Positions 9,125 through 16,631 of a stretch of DNA of 64,000 bases are shown in pieces. A program made the translations under genes and the position numbers. Origin of the DNA: Burkholderia latens (GTDB lineage Bacteria; Pseudomonadota; Gammaproteobacteria; Burkholderiales; Burkholderiaceae); assembly GCF_902499045.1 (NCBI RefSeq), contig NZ_CABVPL010000038.1, positions 1 to 64,000 of the forward strand. The letters are read 5' to 3'. The notes below the pieces were generated by a model. It was not told the origin of the DNA. It worked only from the letters and a program-made list of their open reading frames with translations, and made no database searches. Positions within the stretch are counted from its first letter, which is position 1. Each line of letters starts with the position of its first letter.

Positions 9125-9841
9125 ATGGCGGCGATGGCGGCACGGGGCCGGACGGAAGTGGTGATGCGCAAGATCGAGACGGCGCTGCTCGACGGCACGT
9201 GGCCGGCCGGCGCGCGGCTGCCGGCCGAGCGCGTGCTCGCGCAGCAGTACGGCGTCGCGCGCAACACGGTGCGCGAGGCGACGCAGCGCCTCGTCGCGCG
9301 CGGGCTGCTGCAGAGCCGGCGCGGCGCGGGCGTGTACGCGACGGACCAGTTGCGCGCGGGCATCGCGTCGCCGTGGGGGCAGCTGGTCGCCGACCACCCG
9401 GCGCTGCGCGACGACATCCTCGAATTCCGCCGCGTGCTCGAAGGCGCGACCGCATATTTCGCCGCGCTGCGCGCCGATGCGAACGACCGGCGCCGGATCC
9501 GCGCGCTGCTGCGCGAGCTCGAAACCGCGCACGCGAACGACGATGCGGCCGTCGAGGCGTCGACCGACGCGAAGCTGCACGAAGCGATCGCGCGCGCGTC
9601 GCACAACACGATGTTCCTGCATCTGCATACGAGCGTGATCGGGATGCTGCGCGAGCACATTTCGATCAACGTCGCGGGGATGACGACGTGCGACGAGCAG
9701 GCGTCCGAGCTGCTGTTGCAGCAGCACCGCGTGGTCTGCGACGCGATCTGCGCGCACCGGCCTGAGGAGGCGCGCACCGCGATGCAGACCCATATCGACT
9801 ACGTGCGCAGCCATTTCGAGCGAAGCGGTCAGCTATCGTGA
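9125..9841 (+). CDS. lldR: FadR-subfamily GntR transcriptional regulator (LldR-like)
   Basis: A 238-residue regulator with an N-terminal winged helix (about residues 12-75; motif Leu-Pro-Ala-Glu-Arg-Val-Leu-Ala) and an all-helical FCD ligand-binding domain carrying the Asp and His residues typical of the FadR subfamily. Divergent placement beside lutA-lutC-lutB-lctP makes it the probable lactate-responsive regulator. ATG 9125 has GGAGA about eight bases upstream and puts the winged helix at the usual place; the frame is open further upstream but would run through the operator. The gene symbol is by context. Confidence 0.82.
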   Translation: MAAMAARGRTEVVMRKIETALLDGTWPAGARLPAERVLAQQYGVARNTVREATQRLVARGLLQSRRGAGVYATDQLRAGIASPWGQLVADHPALRDDILEFRRVLEGATAYFAALRADANDRRRIRALLRELETAHANDDAAVEASTDAKLHEAIARASHNTMFLHLHTSVIGMLREHISINVAGMTTCDEQASELLLQQHRVVCDAICAHRPEEARTAMQTHIDYVRSHFERSGQLS

Positions 9842-9844
9842 AAT

Positions 9845-9855
9845 TGGTCGGACCA
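9845..9855. promoter_or_regulatory. second LldR-type operator, downstream of lldR
   Basis: TGGTCGGACCA, a perfect match to the FadR-family consensus TNGTNNNACNA and an exact inverted repeat around a three-base centre. It starts four bases after the lldR stop codon and about 200 bases before the phospholipase D lipoprotein gene. It may act as a distant auxiliary site or place the next gene under the same regulator. Confidence 0.55.
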
Positions 9856-10057
9856 CGATTGCCGCTGGCCCGCGCGGCAGCCGGGCGCGCATCACGCGCC
9901 GGCGTGCGCGGCGCCCGCTGGCGCGGCGCGGCGGCGCCTGTGCGAGCCGAGCGATTGACCGGTTCGTCGGGCGGCCACTAGAATCGGCCGGAACTGCCCG
10001 TCAGCCGCGCGCCGCGGCGCTTACGTGCCCATTGATCCGATTGTCGAGGAAGCCTCC

Positions 10058-11680
10058 GTGCTCACGTCTTTGATCCGGCGCGCACCGGCCGCGCTGTCGT
10101 GGCGCGCCGTGTGCCGCCCGGCCCGCGCACTCGTCGTGTGCGCGTTGCTGCCGCTCGTCGCCTGCGCGACGCACCCGCCCGCCACGTCGCTCGATCGTCC
10201 CGTGTCCCACGCGCTGTCGGCCGATACCGCGACGCCGCTGCGCGACGCGCTGGCCGCGCAGGAGGCCGCGCATCCGGGGCAGTCCGGATTCCGGCTGCTG
10301 GCCGACGGCGCGACCGCGTTGCAGATGCGCATCGCGCTCGCGCGTGCGGCGACGAAGACGCTCGACATGCAGTACTACATCGCGACCGAGGATACGACGG
10401 GCAAGCTGCTGCTCGCCGCGGCGCTGTACGCGGCCGATCGCGGCGTGCGCGTGCGAATGCTGGTCGACGACCTGAACTTCGACGACATCGACCGCGTGAT
10501 GGCCGCGCTGAATACGCATCAGAACATCGAGATCCGCGTGTTCAATCCGTTCGGCGCGTCGCAGCGCGGGATGGTCGAGCGCACGGCCAACTTCTTCACG
10601 CGGATCGACAGCTTCACGCGCCGGATGCACAACAAGGCGATGATCGCCGACAACCAGCTCGCGATCGTCGGCGGCCGCAACCTCGGCGACGAATACTTCA
10701 GCGCGAGCCCGACGCTGCAGTTCCGCGATCTCGACGTGCTCTCGGCCGGGCCCGTGACGCACGACATCTCGAAGAGCTTCGACGACTACTGGGCGAGCGC
10801 GAGCAGCTACCCGCTGCGCGTGCTCAATCATCAGAAGTTCGATCCGAAGGATCTCGACGCGATGCGCGACGAGCTGCGCGAGCACTGGCGCAAGAACGCC
10901 GATCCGTACAACGCGAAGCCGCTGAACGCGACGCCGCTTGCGCGGCAGATTGCGCGCGACGAGCTCGAACTCGTGTGGGCGCCGGCCGAATTCAAGGTCG
11001 ATACGCCGGACAAGATCGCGCGGCCGACGGGCACGTACGTGAGCCCGCCGATGCAGCGGCTGGCCGATCTGACGCGCGGCGCGCGCAAGGAATTCCTCGC
11101 GTTTTCGCCGTATTTCGTGCCGCACGACGCCGGCGTGAAGATCCTCGGCGACACGGCCGCGCGCGGCGTGCGCGTCGCGATCGTCACGAATTCGCTCGCC
11201 GCGACCGACGCGGTCGCGGTGCAGGCCGGCTATGCGCCGTACCGCATCCCGCTGCTGCAGCGCGGCATCGAGCTGTACGAATTCAAGTCGCAGCCGGACC
11301 AGCGGCCGGCACGCCTGTTCGGCTCGCGCTCGCGTGCGAGCCTGCATACGAAGGCGTACGTGATCGACCGGCAAATCCTCGTGATCGGCTCGCTGAACCT
11401 CGACCCGCGCTCCGCGCACCTGAACACCGAGCTCGCGCTCGTGATCCACAGCCCGGTGCTCGCGCAGCAGGCCGCGGCGATCTTCGCGCGCGTGACGCAG
11501 CCCGACGAAAGCTACCGCGTGACGCTCGCGAAGCAGACGGCCGGCAGCGCGCCGGCGCTCGAATGGACGGGTACCGACGGCGGTCAGACGACCACCTACC
11601 ACGTCGATCCGCATGCGGGGCTGCTGCGCAACGTGATGACGGGCCTGTTCACGCTGCTGCCGGTCGACGACCAGCTGTAA
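10058..11680 (+). CDS. phospholipase D / cardiolipin synthase family lipoprotein
   Basis: A 540-residue PLD-superfamily protein with two HKD catalytic motifs, His191-x-Lys with Gly-Gly-Arg-Asn after the first and His430-x-Lys with Gly-Ser-Leu-Asn after the second. Two HKD halves form one active site that transfers phosphatidyl groups; the layout is closest to ClsC-type cardiolipin synthases. The N terminus has a signal sequence with the lipobox Leu-Val-Ala-Cys (Cys36), predicting a lipoprotein, which is unusual for cardiolipin synthase. GTG 10058 is preferred because GAGGA lies eight bases upstream; a GTG at 10025 is an in-frame alternative. A second PLD-type enzyme is encoded at 41.4 kb. Confidence 0.85.
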   Translation: MLTSLIRRAPAALSWRAVCRPARALVVCALLPLVACATHPPATSLDRPVSHALSADTATPLRDALAAQEAAHPGQSGFRLLADGATALQMRIALARAATKTLDMQYYIATEDTTGKLLLAAALYAADRGVRVRMLVDDLNFDDIDRVMAALNTHQNIEIRVFNPFGASQRGMVERTANFFTRIDSFTRRMHNKAMIADNQLAIVGGRNLGDEYFSASPTLQFRDLDVLSAGPVTHDISKSFDDYWASASSYPLRVLNHQKFDPKDLDAMRDELREHWRKNADPYNAKPLNATPLARQIARDELELVWAPAEFKVDTPDKIARPTGTYVSPPMQRLADLTRGARKEFLAFSPYFVPHDAGVKILGDTAARGVRVAIVTNSLAATDAVAVQAGYAPYRIPLLQRGIELYEFKSQPDQRPARLFGSRSRASLHTKAYVIDRQILVIGSLNLDPRSAHLNTELALVIHSPVLAQQAAAIFARVTQPDESYRVTLAKQTAGSAPALEWTGTDGGQTTTYHVDPHAGLLRNVMTGLFTLLPVDDQL

Positions 11681-11924
11681 GGGCGCGAACGGCTCCGGCA
11701 AAACCCGCGATACCGGTGCGCGGGCAAAGATGATATGGTTGCATGCGCAACGATATGCGTATCGTGACGGCACCGGCGGACGGCGCGCGCAATGCGGGTC
11801 GGAACCCTGCCGAACGCCGCGCCGAACGCGCGATGCAGGCCATGCGCGAGTCCGGCGCCAGCCGACGATGGACGCGGTGCGCCGCCGCTCATGCGGGCGC
11901 GCCCGCCCGCAACCGGAGTGCCCC

Positions 11925-12698
11925 ATGCAACGTGTACCGAACCAGCCGTTTACGCGGCCCGCCCGTTTCTCCGAAGCCGAATGGCAGGCGCGCGTGCAGC
12001 TCGCGGCCGCGTACCGGATCTTCGACCATCTCGGCTGGACCGAGTTGATCTACAACCATATCTCGCTGCGCGTGCCGGGCGAGGACGGCCATTTCCTGAT
12101 CAATCCGTTCGGGCTCCATTACCGCGAAGTCTGCGCATCGAACCTCGTGAAGATCGACATCGACGGCAACGTGATCGGCCATTCCGACTGGCCGATCAAC
12201 CCGGCGGGCTTCACGTTCCACAGCGCGATCCACGCGGCGCTGCCGGACGCGCACTGCGTGATGCACGTGCACACGACGCCGACGATGGCCGTGTGCTGTT
12301 CGCGCGACGGGCTGTCGTTCTCGAACTTCTACTCGGCGCAACTGTACGGAAAGGTCGCGTATCACGACTTCGAGGGCATTACCGTGCATCTCGACGAAGG
12401 GCGGCGCATCGTCGCCAGCGCCGGCGGGCGGCCCGTGCTGCTGCTGCGCAACCACGGGCCGGTGACGATCGGCGCGACGCTCGCGCAGACGTTCTCGCTG
12501 ATGTGGCTGCTCAATCGCGCGTGCGAGGTGCAGGTCGCAACGCATGCGATCGGCGACGCGTTGCCGATCGCGCCGTCGGTGCTCGACGGCTGCGTGCGCG
12601 ATTCGCTGAATTTCGATCCGAAGCATGGCGCGGGGCAGGACGCGTTCGACGCGTTGCAGCGCATCGTCGATCGCATCGATCCCGGTTATCGCGCGTGA
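11925..12698 (+). CDS. class II aldolase/adducin family protein
   Basis: A 257-residue protein of the class II aldolase/adducin fold. Zinc ligands are visible as His114-x-His116 (Met-His-Val-His-Thr-Thr) and His177 (Arg-Asn-His-Gly-Pro-Val). Family members include fuculose- and rhamnulose-phosphate aldolases, but many bacterial proteins of this length have no assigned substrate, and nothing next door points to one sugar pathway. ATG 11925 has a CGGAG ribosome site about eight bases upstream. A stop-free stretch extends the frame upstream but does not resemble the family. Confidence 0.85.
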   Translation: MQRVPNQPFTRPARFSEAEWQARVQLAAAYRIFDHLGWTELIYNHISLRVPGEDGHFLINPFGLHYREVCASNLVKIDIDGNVIGHSDWPINPAGFTFHSAIHAALPDAHCVMHVHTTPTMAVCCSRDGLSFSNFYSAQLYGKVAYHDFEGITVHLDEGRRIVASAGGRPVLLLRNHGPVTIGATLAQTFSLMWLLNRACEVQVATHAIGDALPIAPSVLDGCVRDSLNFDPKHGAGQDAFDALQRIVDRIDPGYRA

Positions 12699-12719
12699 CG
12701 CGCGACCGCCGCGCGCCGG

Positions 12720-13721
12720 CTAGAAGCGATAGCCGAGGCCGGCCTGGATCACGTCGGTGTCGCGGTCGTAGCGCGTGACCACGCGGTTCCACGTGATGCG
12801 GGTGAGCCAGCGATCGGAGAGCCGATAGCTGGCCGAGATCGACACGATGCCGGACAGGCGGCCGTCGCCGGGCCCGGGCTGCCCTTCGCGGTTGCGCTGG
12901 TCGACCGTGAGATACGCGCCCGCGCCGGCCGACAGCGTGACCTTGTCGTTCAGGAACGCGCGCGTGAGCCACAGCTCGGATGCGACGCCGTTGCGGCGGA
13001 TTCCCTGTTTCGCGCCTTCGTACAGCCACGTCGCGGTCCAGTCGATCGAGCGCGTGAGGCCGCGCCGGTATTCGAGGCTGCCGCCGAGCGTCGACGGCGA
13101 CGAGCGGCTGTTCAGGATCGTTTCGCCGAGCATCGCGGTCACTTCGTTGTTCGTGACCTTGCGCGTGCGCGGCAGCGCGGCATCGCGCGGGCCCGGCGTG
13201 TCGGGGGCGTCGAGCTGGTAGCCGACGCCGAACATCACCGACGTCGTGTCCGGCCCGCTGAACACGTGCGCGCGATTGAGCTGGAGCTGCGCAATCCAGC
13301 GATGCGACGTGTAATACGCGGCGCGCACGCTCATCAGCACGCCCCAGCCGTGCGCGTTCGAGTAGCCGCGGCCCTCGACGGCCGGTACGGTATCGAAGTA
13401 GCGATACGGGCCCACGCCGGCCGACAGCACGAAGCGGCGGTTCTCGAGCGGCACGCGGCCCCAGAACTGCACGGCCTGGCCGTCGCGGTGGTGATTCGGA
13501 ATGTGGCCCTCGTTGTACCACGTGAAGCCGAGAGCGGTATGCGCGCTCAGACCTTCCTGATAGTCGAACGCCCACGCATACGTGCGGTTGCCGCCGCCCC
13601 ACAGCGAGCCGGCCAACAGCGAGAACTCCTGCGCGTCGGCGGGGGCGCCGTAAAGCGCGGCAACGGAGCAGAGGCTCGCCAGCAGCGGGCGAACACGGAC
13701 GGGGCGGAGTGGGGAGGGCAT
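12720..13721 (-). CDS. putative outer-membrane beta-barrel protein
   Basis: A 333-residue protein with a signal peptide ending near Ala-Asp-Ala-Gln and a mature part of alternating aromatic and polar residues, ending in Tyr-Arg-Phe. A C-terminal phenylalanine after an amphipathic strand is the BamA recognition signal of outer-membrane barrels. I cannot name the family with confidence; length and strand number fit a 12- to 14-strand barrel. The start at 13721 is chosen for the signal peptide, although no strong ribosome site precedes it. It converges on the aldolase-like gene with 21 bases between stops. Confidence 0.72.
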   Translation of the reverse strand: MPSPLRPVRVRPLLASLCSVAALYGAPADAQEFSLLAGSLWGGGNRTYAWAFDYQEGLSAHTALGFTWYNEGHIPNHHRDGQAVQFWGRVPLENRRFVLSAGVGPYRYFDTVPAVEGRGYSNAHGWGVLMSVRAAYYTSHRWIAQLQLNRAHVFSGPDTTSVMFGVGYQLDAPDTPGPRDAALPRTRKVTNNEVTAMLGETILNSRSSPSTLGGSLEYRRGLTRSIDWTATWLYEGAKQGIRRNGVASELWLTRAFLNDKVTLSAGAGAYLTVDQRNREGQPGPGDGRLSGIVSISASYRLSDRWLTRITWNRVVTRYDRDTDVIQAGLGYRF

Positions 13722-14199
13722 CGGGAGGCGGGCCGGCACGGTTCGCTTTCCAGTCACGACAACACGCGGCCATTTTCCCGTGCGGGCCCGCCGATGTCGA
13801 CGCGGGTTCGCACAACAACCTGTTACGCATCGTGACATTGCTCATCGCGCATCGTGGCGCCGCACGCCGGCCGGTCCCGAAAAATCGATTCACGATGCTG
13901 GGTGATTCGCGGTAACGAATTCGCATGGTGACGCCGGCGGCGGCGCGACGCCGGCAAAAAAAACGCGGCCGGGCGGCCGCGTGAATACTCGCAGAATCCT
14001 TCGGACGAAGGAAACAAGCAACTGTGAGATGAAGTGTAGCGAAAGGCCGCGTGCGGATTCAGCGCTTGCGGTGAAAAGGTCTCTTCCAGGTTCCGGCACG
14101 CTCGCGCGCCGCGCAGGTGCTGCCGGATCGGCGGCAATCGACTACCATCATGAAGCGCCCCCCGGCCGGGCGGCGTACCACGTCGTACAAGGAGGATTC
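13722..14199. other. long gene-free region with a candidate small RNA
   Basis: A 478-base stretch between divergent genes. It contains a minus-strand small-RNA candidate (13956-14026). The part next to the CHRD gene has a strong ribosome site (AAGGAGGA) at 14189-14196. The reading frames in this stretch look like neither known proteins nor Burkholderia coding sequence. Confidence 0.6.
13956..14026 (-). ncRNA. candidate trans-acting small RNA
   Basis: On the minus strand a TACACT -10 hexamer (plus-strand 14033-14038) would start a transcript near 14026. About 15 bases in comes a hairpin with arms 14006-14012 and 13997-14003, then a terminator with an 8-base-pair GC-rich stem (13963-13970 paired with 13975-13982) and eight consecutive T residues (13963-13956). 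The product would be about 70 nucleotides. The unpaired 5' part and hairpin are pyrimidine-rich (CUUGUUUCC), so could pair with ribosome sites, and a stem with a U8 tail is the usual Hfq-binding end. No matching gene lies upstream on this strand for the terminator to serve. The -35 element is poor. Confidence 0.5.
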
Positions 14200-14634
14200 A
14201 TGCCGAAGCTGCGTTTGCTCCAGGTTGCGTTGCTCGCGGGCGTCCTGGCTGCCGGCAGCGCCGCCGCCGAAACGGTGCGCCTGTCCGCCAGCCTCCAGCC
14301 GTCGAGCGAGGTGCCGCCCACCGCGACGAAAGGCTCCGGCACGGTCGATGCCACGTACGACACGGCCACCCGCATGCTGCGGTGGACGGTGACTTACGAT
14401 CACCTCACCGGCCCGGCGACCGCCGCGCACTTCCACGGGCCCGCGCCGGTCGGCCAGAACGCGGGCGTGCAGGTGCCGATTCCGAAGGACCAGCTCGCGA
14501 GCCCCATCAAGGGCGAGAAGGAGCTGACCGACGCGCAAGTGACCGACCTGATGGGCGGCAAGTGGTATTTCAACGTGCACACGAAGGAACATCCGGCTGG
14601 CGAGATTCGCGGCCAGATGATGCCGGCGAACTGA
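14200..14634 (+). CDS. CHRD domain-containing exported protein
   Basis: A 144-residue secreted protein: a cleavable signal peptide ends near Ala-Ala-Ala-Glu (about residue 24), followed by one CHRD domain, recognised by the Glu-Val-Pro-Pro start, the Ala-Ala-His-Phe-His-Gly-Pro centre and the closing Val-His-Thr-Lys-Glu-His-Pro-Ala-Gly-Glu-Ile-Arg-Gly. CHRD is named after chordin and is common in bacterial periplasmic proteins, with no established activity; the conserved histidines suggest metal binding. The start has an almost ideal ribosome site, AAGGAGGA, so the protein may be well expressed. Confidence 0.88.
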   Translation: MPKLRLLQVALLAGVLAAGSAAAETVRLSASLQPSSEVPPTATKGSGTVDATYDTATRMLRWTVTYDHLTGPATAAHFHGPAPVGQNAGVQVPIPKDQLASPIKGEKELTDAQVTDLMGGKWYFNVHTKEHPAGEIRGQMMPAN

Positions 14635-14747
14635 CGCCGCCGAGCCGGCGCCCGCGCGCGTTTGCCGTTTGATATAGAGGCTCCCGTCGAGCGGCGCGGC
14701 GGCGATCGCACGTACCATCGTCACACCGCGATGACGGAGTGTGTCCG

Positions 14748-15710
14748 ATGAGTTGGCAAAGCAAGTTCGCGTGCTGGCTGCTGCGCTGGCAGTTTCGTCC
14801 CGAGACCATGCGTCCGGTGCTCGATCCTGCCCGCGCGCGGCGCTTCACCGAGCTCAGAATGTATATCCCGCGCCGCGCGCCGTCGGGCTACCGGCTGCGT
14901 GAATGCTACGCACCCGGCGACGCGCCGCTGCGCGGCGAATGGCTCGAGCGCGCCGACGCGGTCGCGTCTCGCGGGCCCGGCCGCATGCTGCTGTATTTCC
15001 ACGGCGGCGGCTACTACTTCTGTTCGACGAAAACCCATCGGCCGCTCGTGTTCCGGCTGACCCGGCGCGCGGGCGTGCGTTCGTTCTCGCTCGACTACCG
15101 GCTCGCCCCCGAAAACCGCTTCCCGGCCGCGCTCGACGACGCGCTGGCCGCGTACCGCCAACTGCTCGCGCTCGGCACGCCGCCGGAGTCGATCGTGTTC
15201 GGCGGCGATTCGGCGGGCGGCGGCCTCGCGCTCGCGACGCTCGTCGCGCTGCGCGATCGCGGCGAGCCGCTGCCGGCGGGCGCGATCCTGTTTTCGCCGT
15301 GGACCGATCTCGCCGGTACCGGCGGCACGATGCGCAGCAACGACGGCCGCGACCCGATGTTCTCGGCGGCCGCGTTGCCGAAGGCGGCGAAGCTGTATCT
15401 GGGCGATGCGCCGGCGACGCATCCGTACGCGTCGCCGCTCTATGCGGATCTCGCCGGGCTGCCGCCGCTGTTCATCCAGGCCGGCAGCACCGAGGTGCTG
15501 CTCGACGATGCGCGGGGCGTCGCCGACAACGCGAAGGCGGCCGGCGTGCCGGTCGAGTTCGAGGTGTGGCCCGACATGCCGCACGTGTGGCAGCTGTACA
15601 CGCCGATGGTGCCGGAGTCGCGCGACGCGCTCGACCGTGCGGCCGCATTCCTGCGCCGCGTTGCGGTCGAGCGGGCGGTTCAGCGCGCGGACGAGCCGTC
15701 GATCGCCTGA
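14748..15710 (+). CDS. alpha/beta hydrolase, hormone-sensitive-lipase family esterase
   Basis: A 320-residue HSL-family esterase. The oxyanion-hole motif His-Gly-Gly-Gly is at 85-88 and the nucleophile Ser155 sits in Gly-Asp-Ser-Ala-Gly-Gly; an acidic residue and the His of Pro-His-Val-Trp near the C terminus complete the triad. Family members hydrolyse short-chain acyl esters in the cytoplasm. ATG 14748 is chosen over a GTG three codons earlier because GACGGAG lies nine bases upstream. The last 31 bases overlap the 3' end of the EcsC-like gene on the other strand. The natural substrate is unknown. Confidence 0.86.
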   Translation: MSWQSKFACWLLRWQFRPETMRPVLDPARARRFTELRMYIPRRAPSGYRLRECYAPGDAPLRGEWLERADAVASRGPGRMLLYFHGGGYYFCSTKTHRPLVFRLTRRAGVRSFSLDYRLAPENRFPAALDDALAAYRQLLALGTPPESIVFGGDSAGGGLALATLVALRDRGEPLPAGAILFSPWTDLAGTGGTMRSNDGRDPMFSAAALPKAAKLYLGDAPATHPYASPLYADLAGLPPLFIQAGSTEVLLDDARGVADNAKAAGVPVEFEVWPDMPHVWQLYTPMVPESRDALDRAAAFLRRVAVERAVQRADEPSIA

Positions 15711-16522
15711 TACGCGGCCTTCACGGCCACCGAGCCGTACTTGCGCTCCAGCCGGCGCACGGTGAAGTGGCCGTGCGCCATCTGCTGGAAGTGGTCGATG
15801 AACAGCGTGTTGACGGTCGCGCCGAGCACCGCGCCGATCGCGGGGATCGACTTCGCGGCCATCTGCTCGGTCACCTGCACCGAGAAGCGTGACGCGACCG
15901 TCTGCACGAGCTTGAACACCGCCGCCGAGCCGTGCGCGGTGATTCCTTTCGCCGTGATGTCCGACGACGCCTTCGAAATCGCCTGCGCGAGCGCGCCACG
16001 CAGCACGAAATAGCCGAGATCGGCGTCCTCGTCCTGCTTGTCCGCGGCGCCGCCCATTCCGAGCACGGCCAGGCATTGCAGCTGCGTATCGACCGAACCG
16101 AGATCCTCGCCCTCGCTGCGCGCGATGTCGCACACCGAGCGGAAGATCAGCGTGGTCGTCACCGGCAGTTCGACCGGCAGCGCGAGGAAGCCGAATGCGC
16201 CGCCCGCGGCGCCGGTGGTCGCGACCGCGAGCTTGTGCAGCAGGTTGCTCGGCTTCTCCGGTTCCGCATCGGGCGTCTGCGGCTTGCCGAGCGTGCGCAG
16301 CGCGATGTTCAGGCACTTGCGCAACGCGAGCTGCGTCGCGTCGTTGATCTTGCCGGTCGCGAAATCGGGCAGCCGCGCGATCATCTTCTCGACCGGCGCG
16401 CCCAGTACGCCCGTGAGCTTCATCGTCAGCGACGGGCTTTCCAGCACCTGTTTCGCGCGCCGCAGCGCATCCTGGTCTTCCGGCGACAGCGTCGTCGCGG
16501 GCATGATCGAAATCGGTTCCAT
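15680..16522 (-). CDS. EcsC family protein
   Basis: A 280-residue protein of the EcsC family. The central region is glycine- and alanine-rich and hydrophobic (around Gly-Ala-Ala-Gly-Gly-Ala-Phe-Gly-Phe), consistent with membrane association. EcsC is named after the third gene of the Bacillus ecs operon, but the family's own function is not established; many proteobacterial members stand alone. ATG 16522 has a GGAGAAAG ribosome site. It overlaps the esterase gene tail-to-tail. Confidence 0.82.
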   Translation of the reverse strand: MEPISIMPATTLSPEDQDALRRAKQVLESPSLTMKLTGVLGAPVEKMIARLPDFATGKINDATQLALRKCLNIALRTLGKPQTPDAEPEKPSNLLHKLAVATTGAAGGAFGFLALPVELPVTTTLIFRSVCDIARSEGEDLGSVDTQLQCLAVLGMGGAADKQDEDADLGYFVLRGALAQAISKASSDITAKGITAHGSAAVFKLVQTVASRFSVQVTEQMAAKSIPAIGAVLGATVNTLFIDHFQQMAHGHFTVRRLERKYGSVAVKAAYQAIDGSSAR

Positions 16523-16584
16523 CTTTCTCCTTGGCGGCGGGGGAGCGGGCCCGAACCCCTCCGGCCTAGATTACTCCGGCGTGC

Positions 16585-16613
16585 TAGAATTTTGAGATTA
16601 TTTGACTCGTCAA
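16585..16613 (+). promoter_or_regulatory. MFS-marR promoter with palindromic operator
   Basis: TAGAAT at 16585-16590 is a good -10; no clear -35 is visible. TTGACTCGTCAA at 16602-16613, a palindrome with five-base arms and a two-base centre, covers the expected start of transcription and resembles MarR-family operators. The regulator is the second gene of the operon, so feedback repression is likely. Confidence 0.55.
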
Positions 16614-16631
16614 AAGTTGCGTCAACAAAAA

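Noticed and set aside
13823-14137. Minus-strand frames of 69-104 codons over the small-RNA candidate
   Set aside because: No ribosome site, would run through the terminator stem, and composition is not protein-like.
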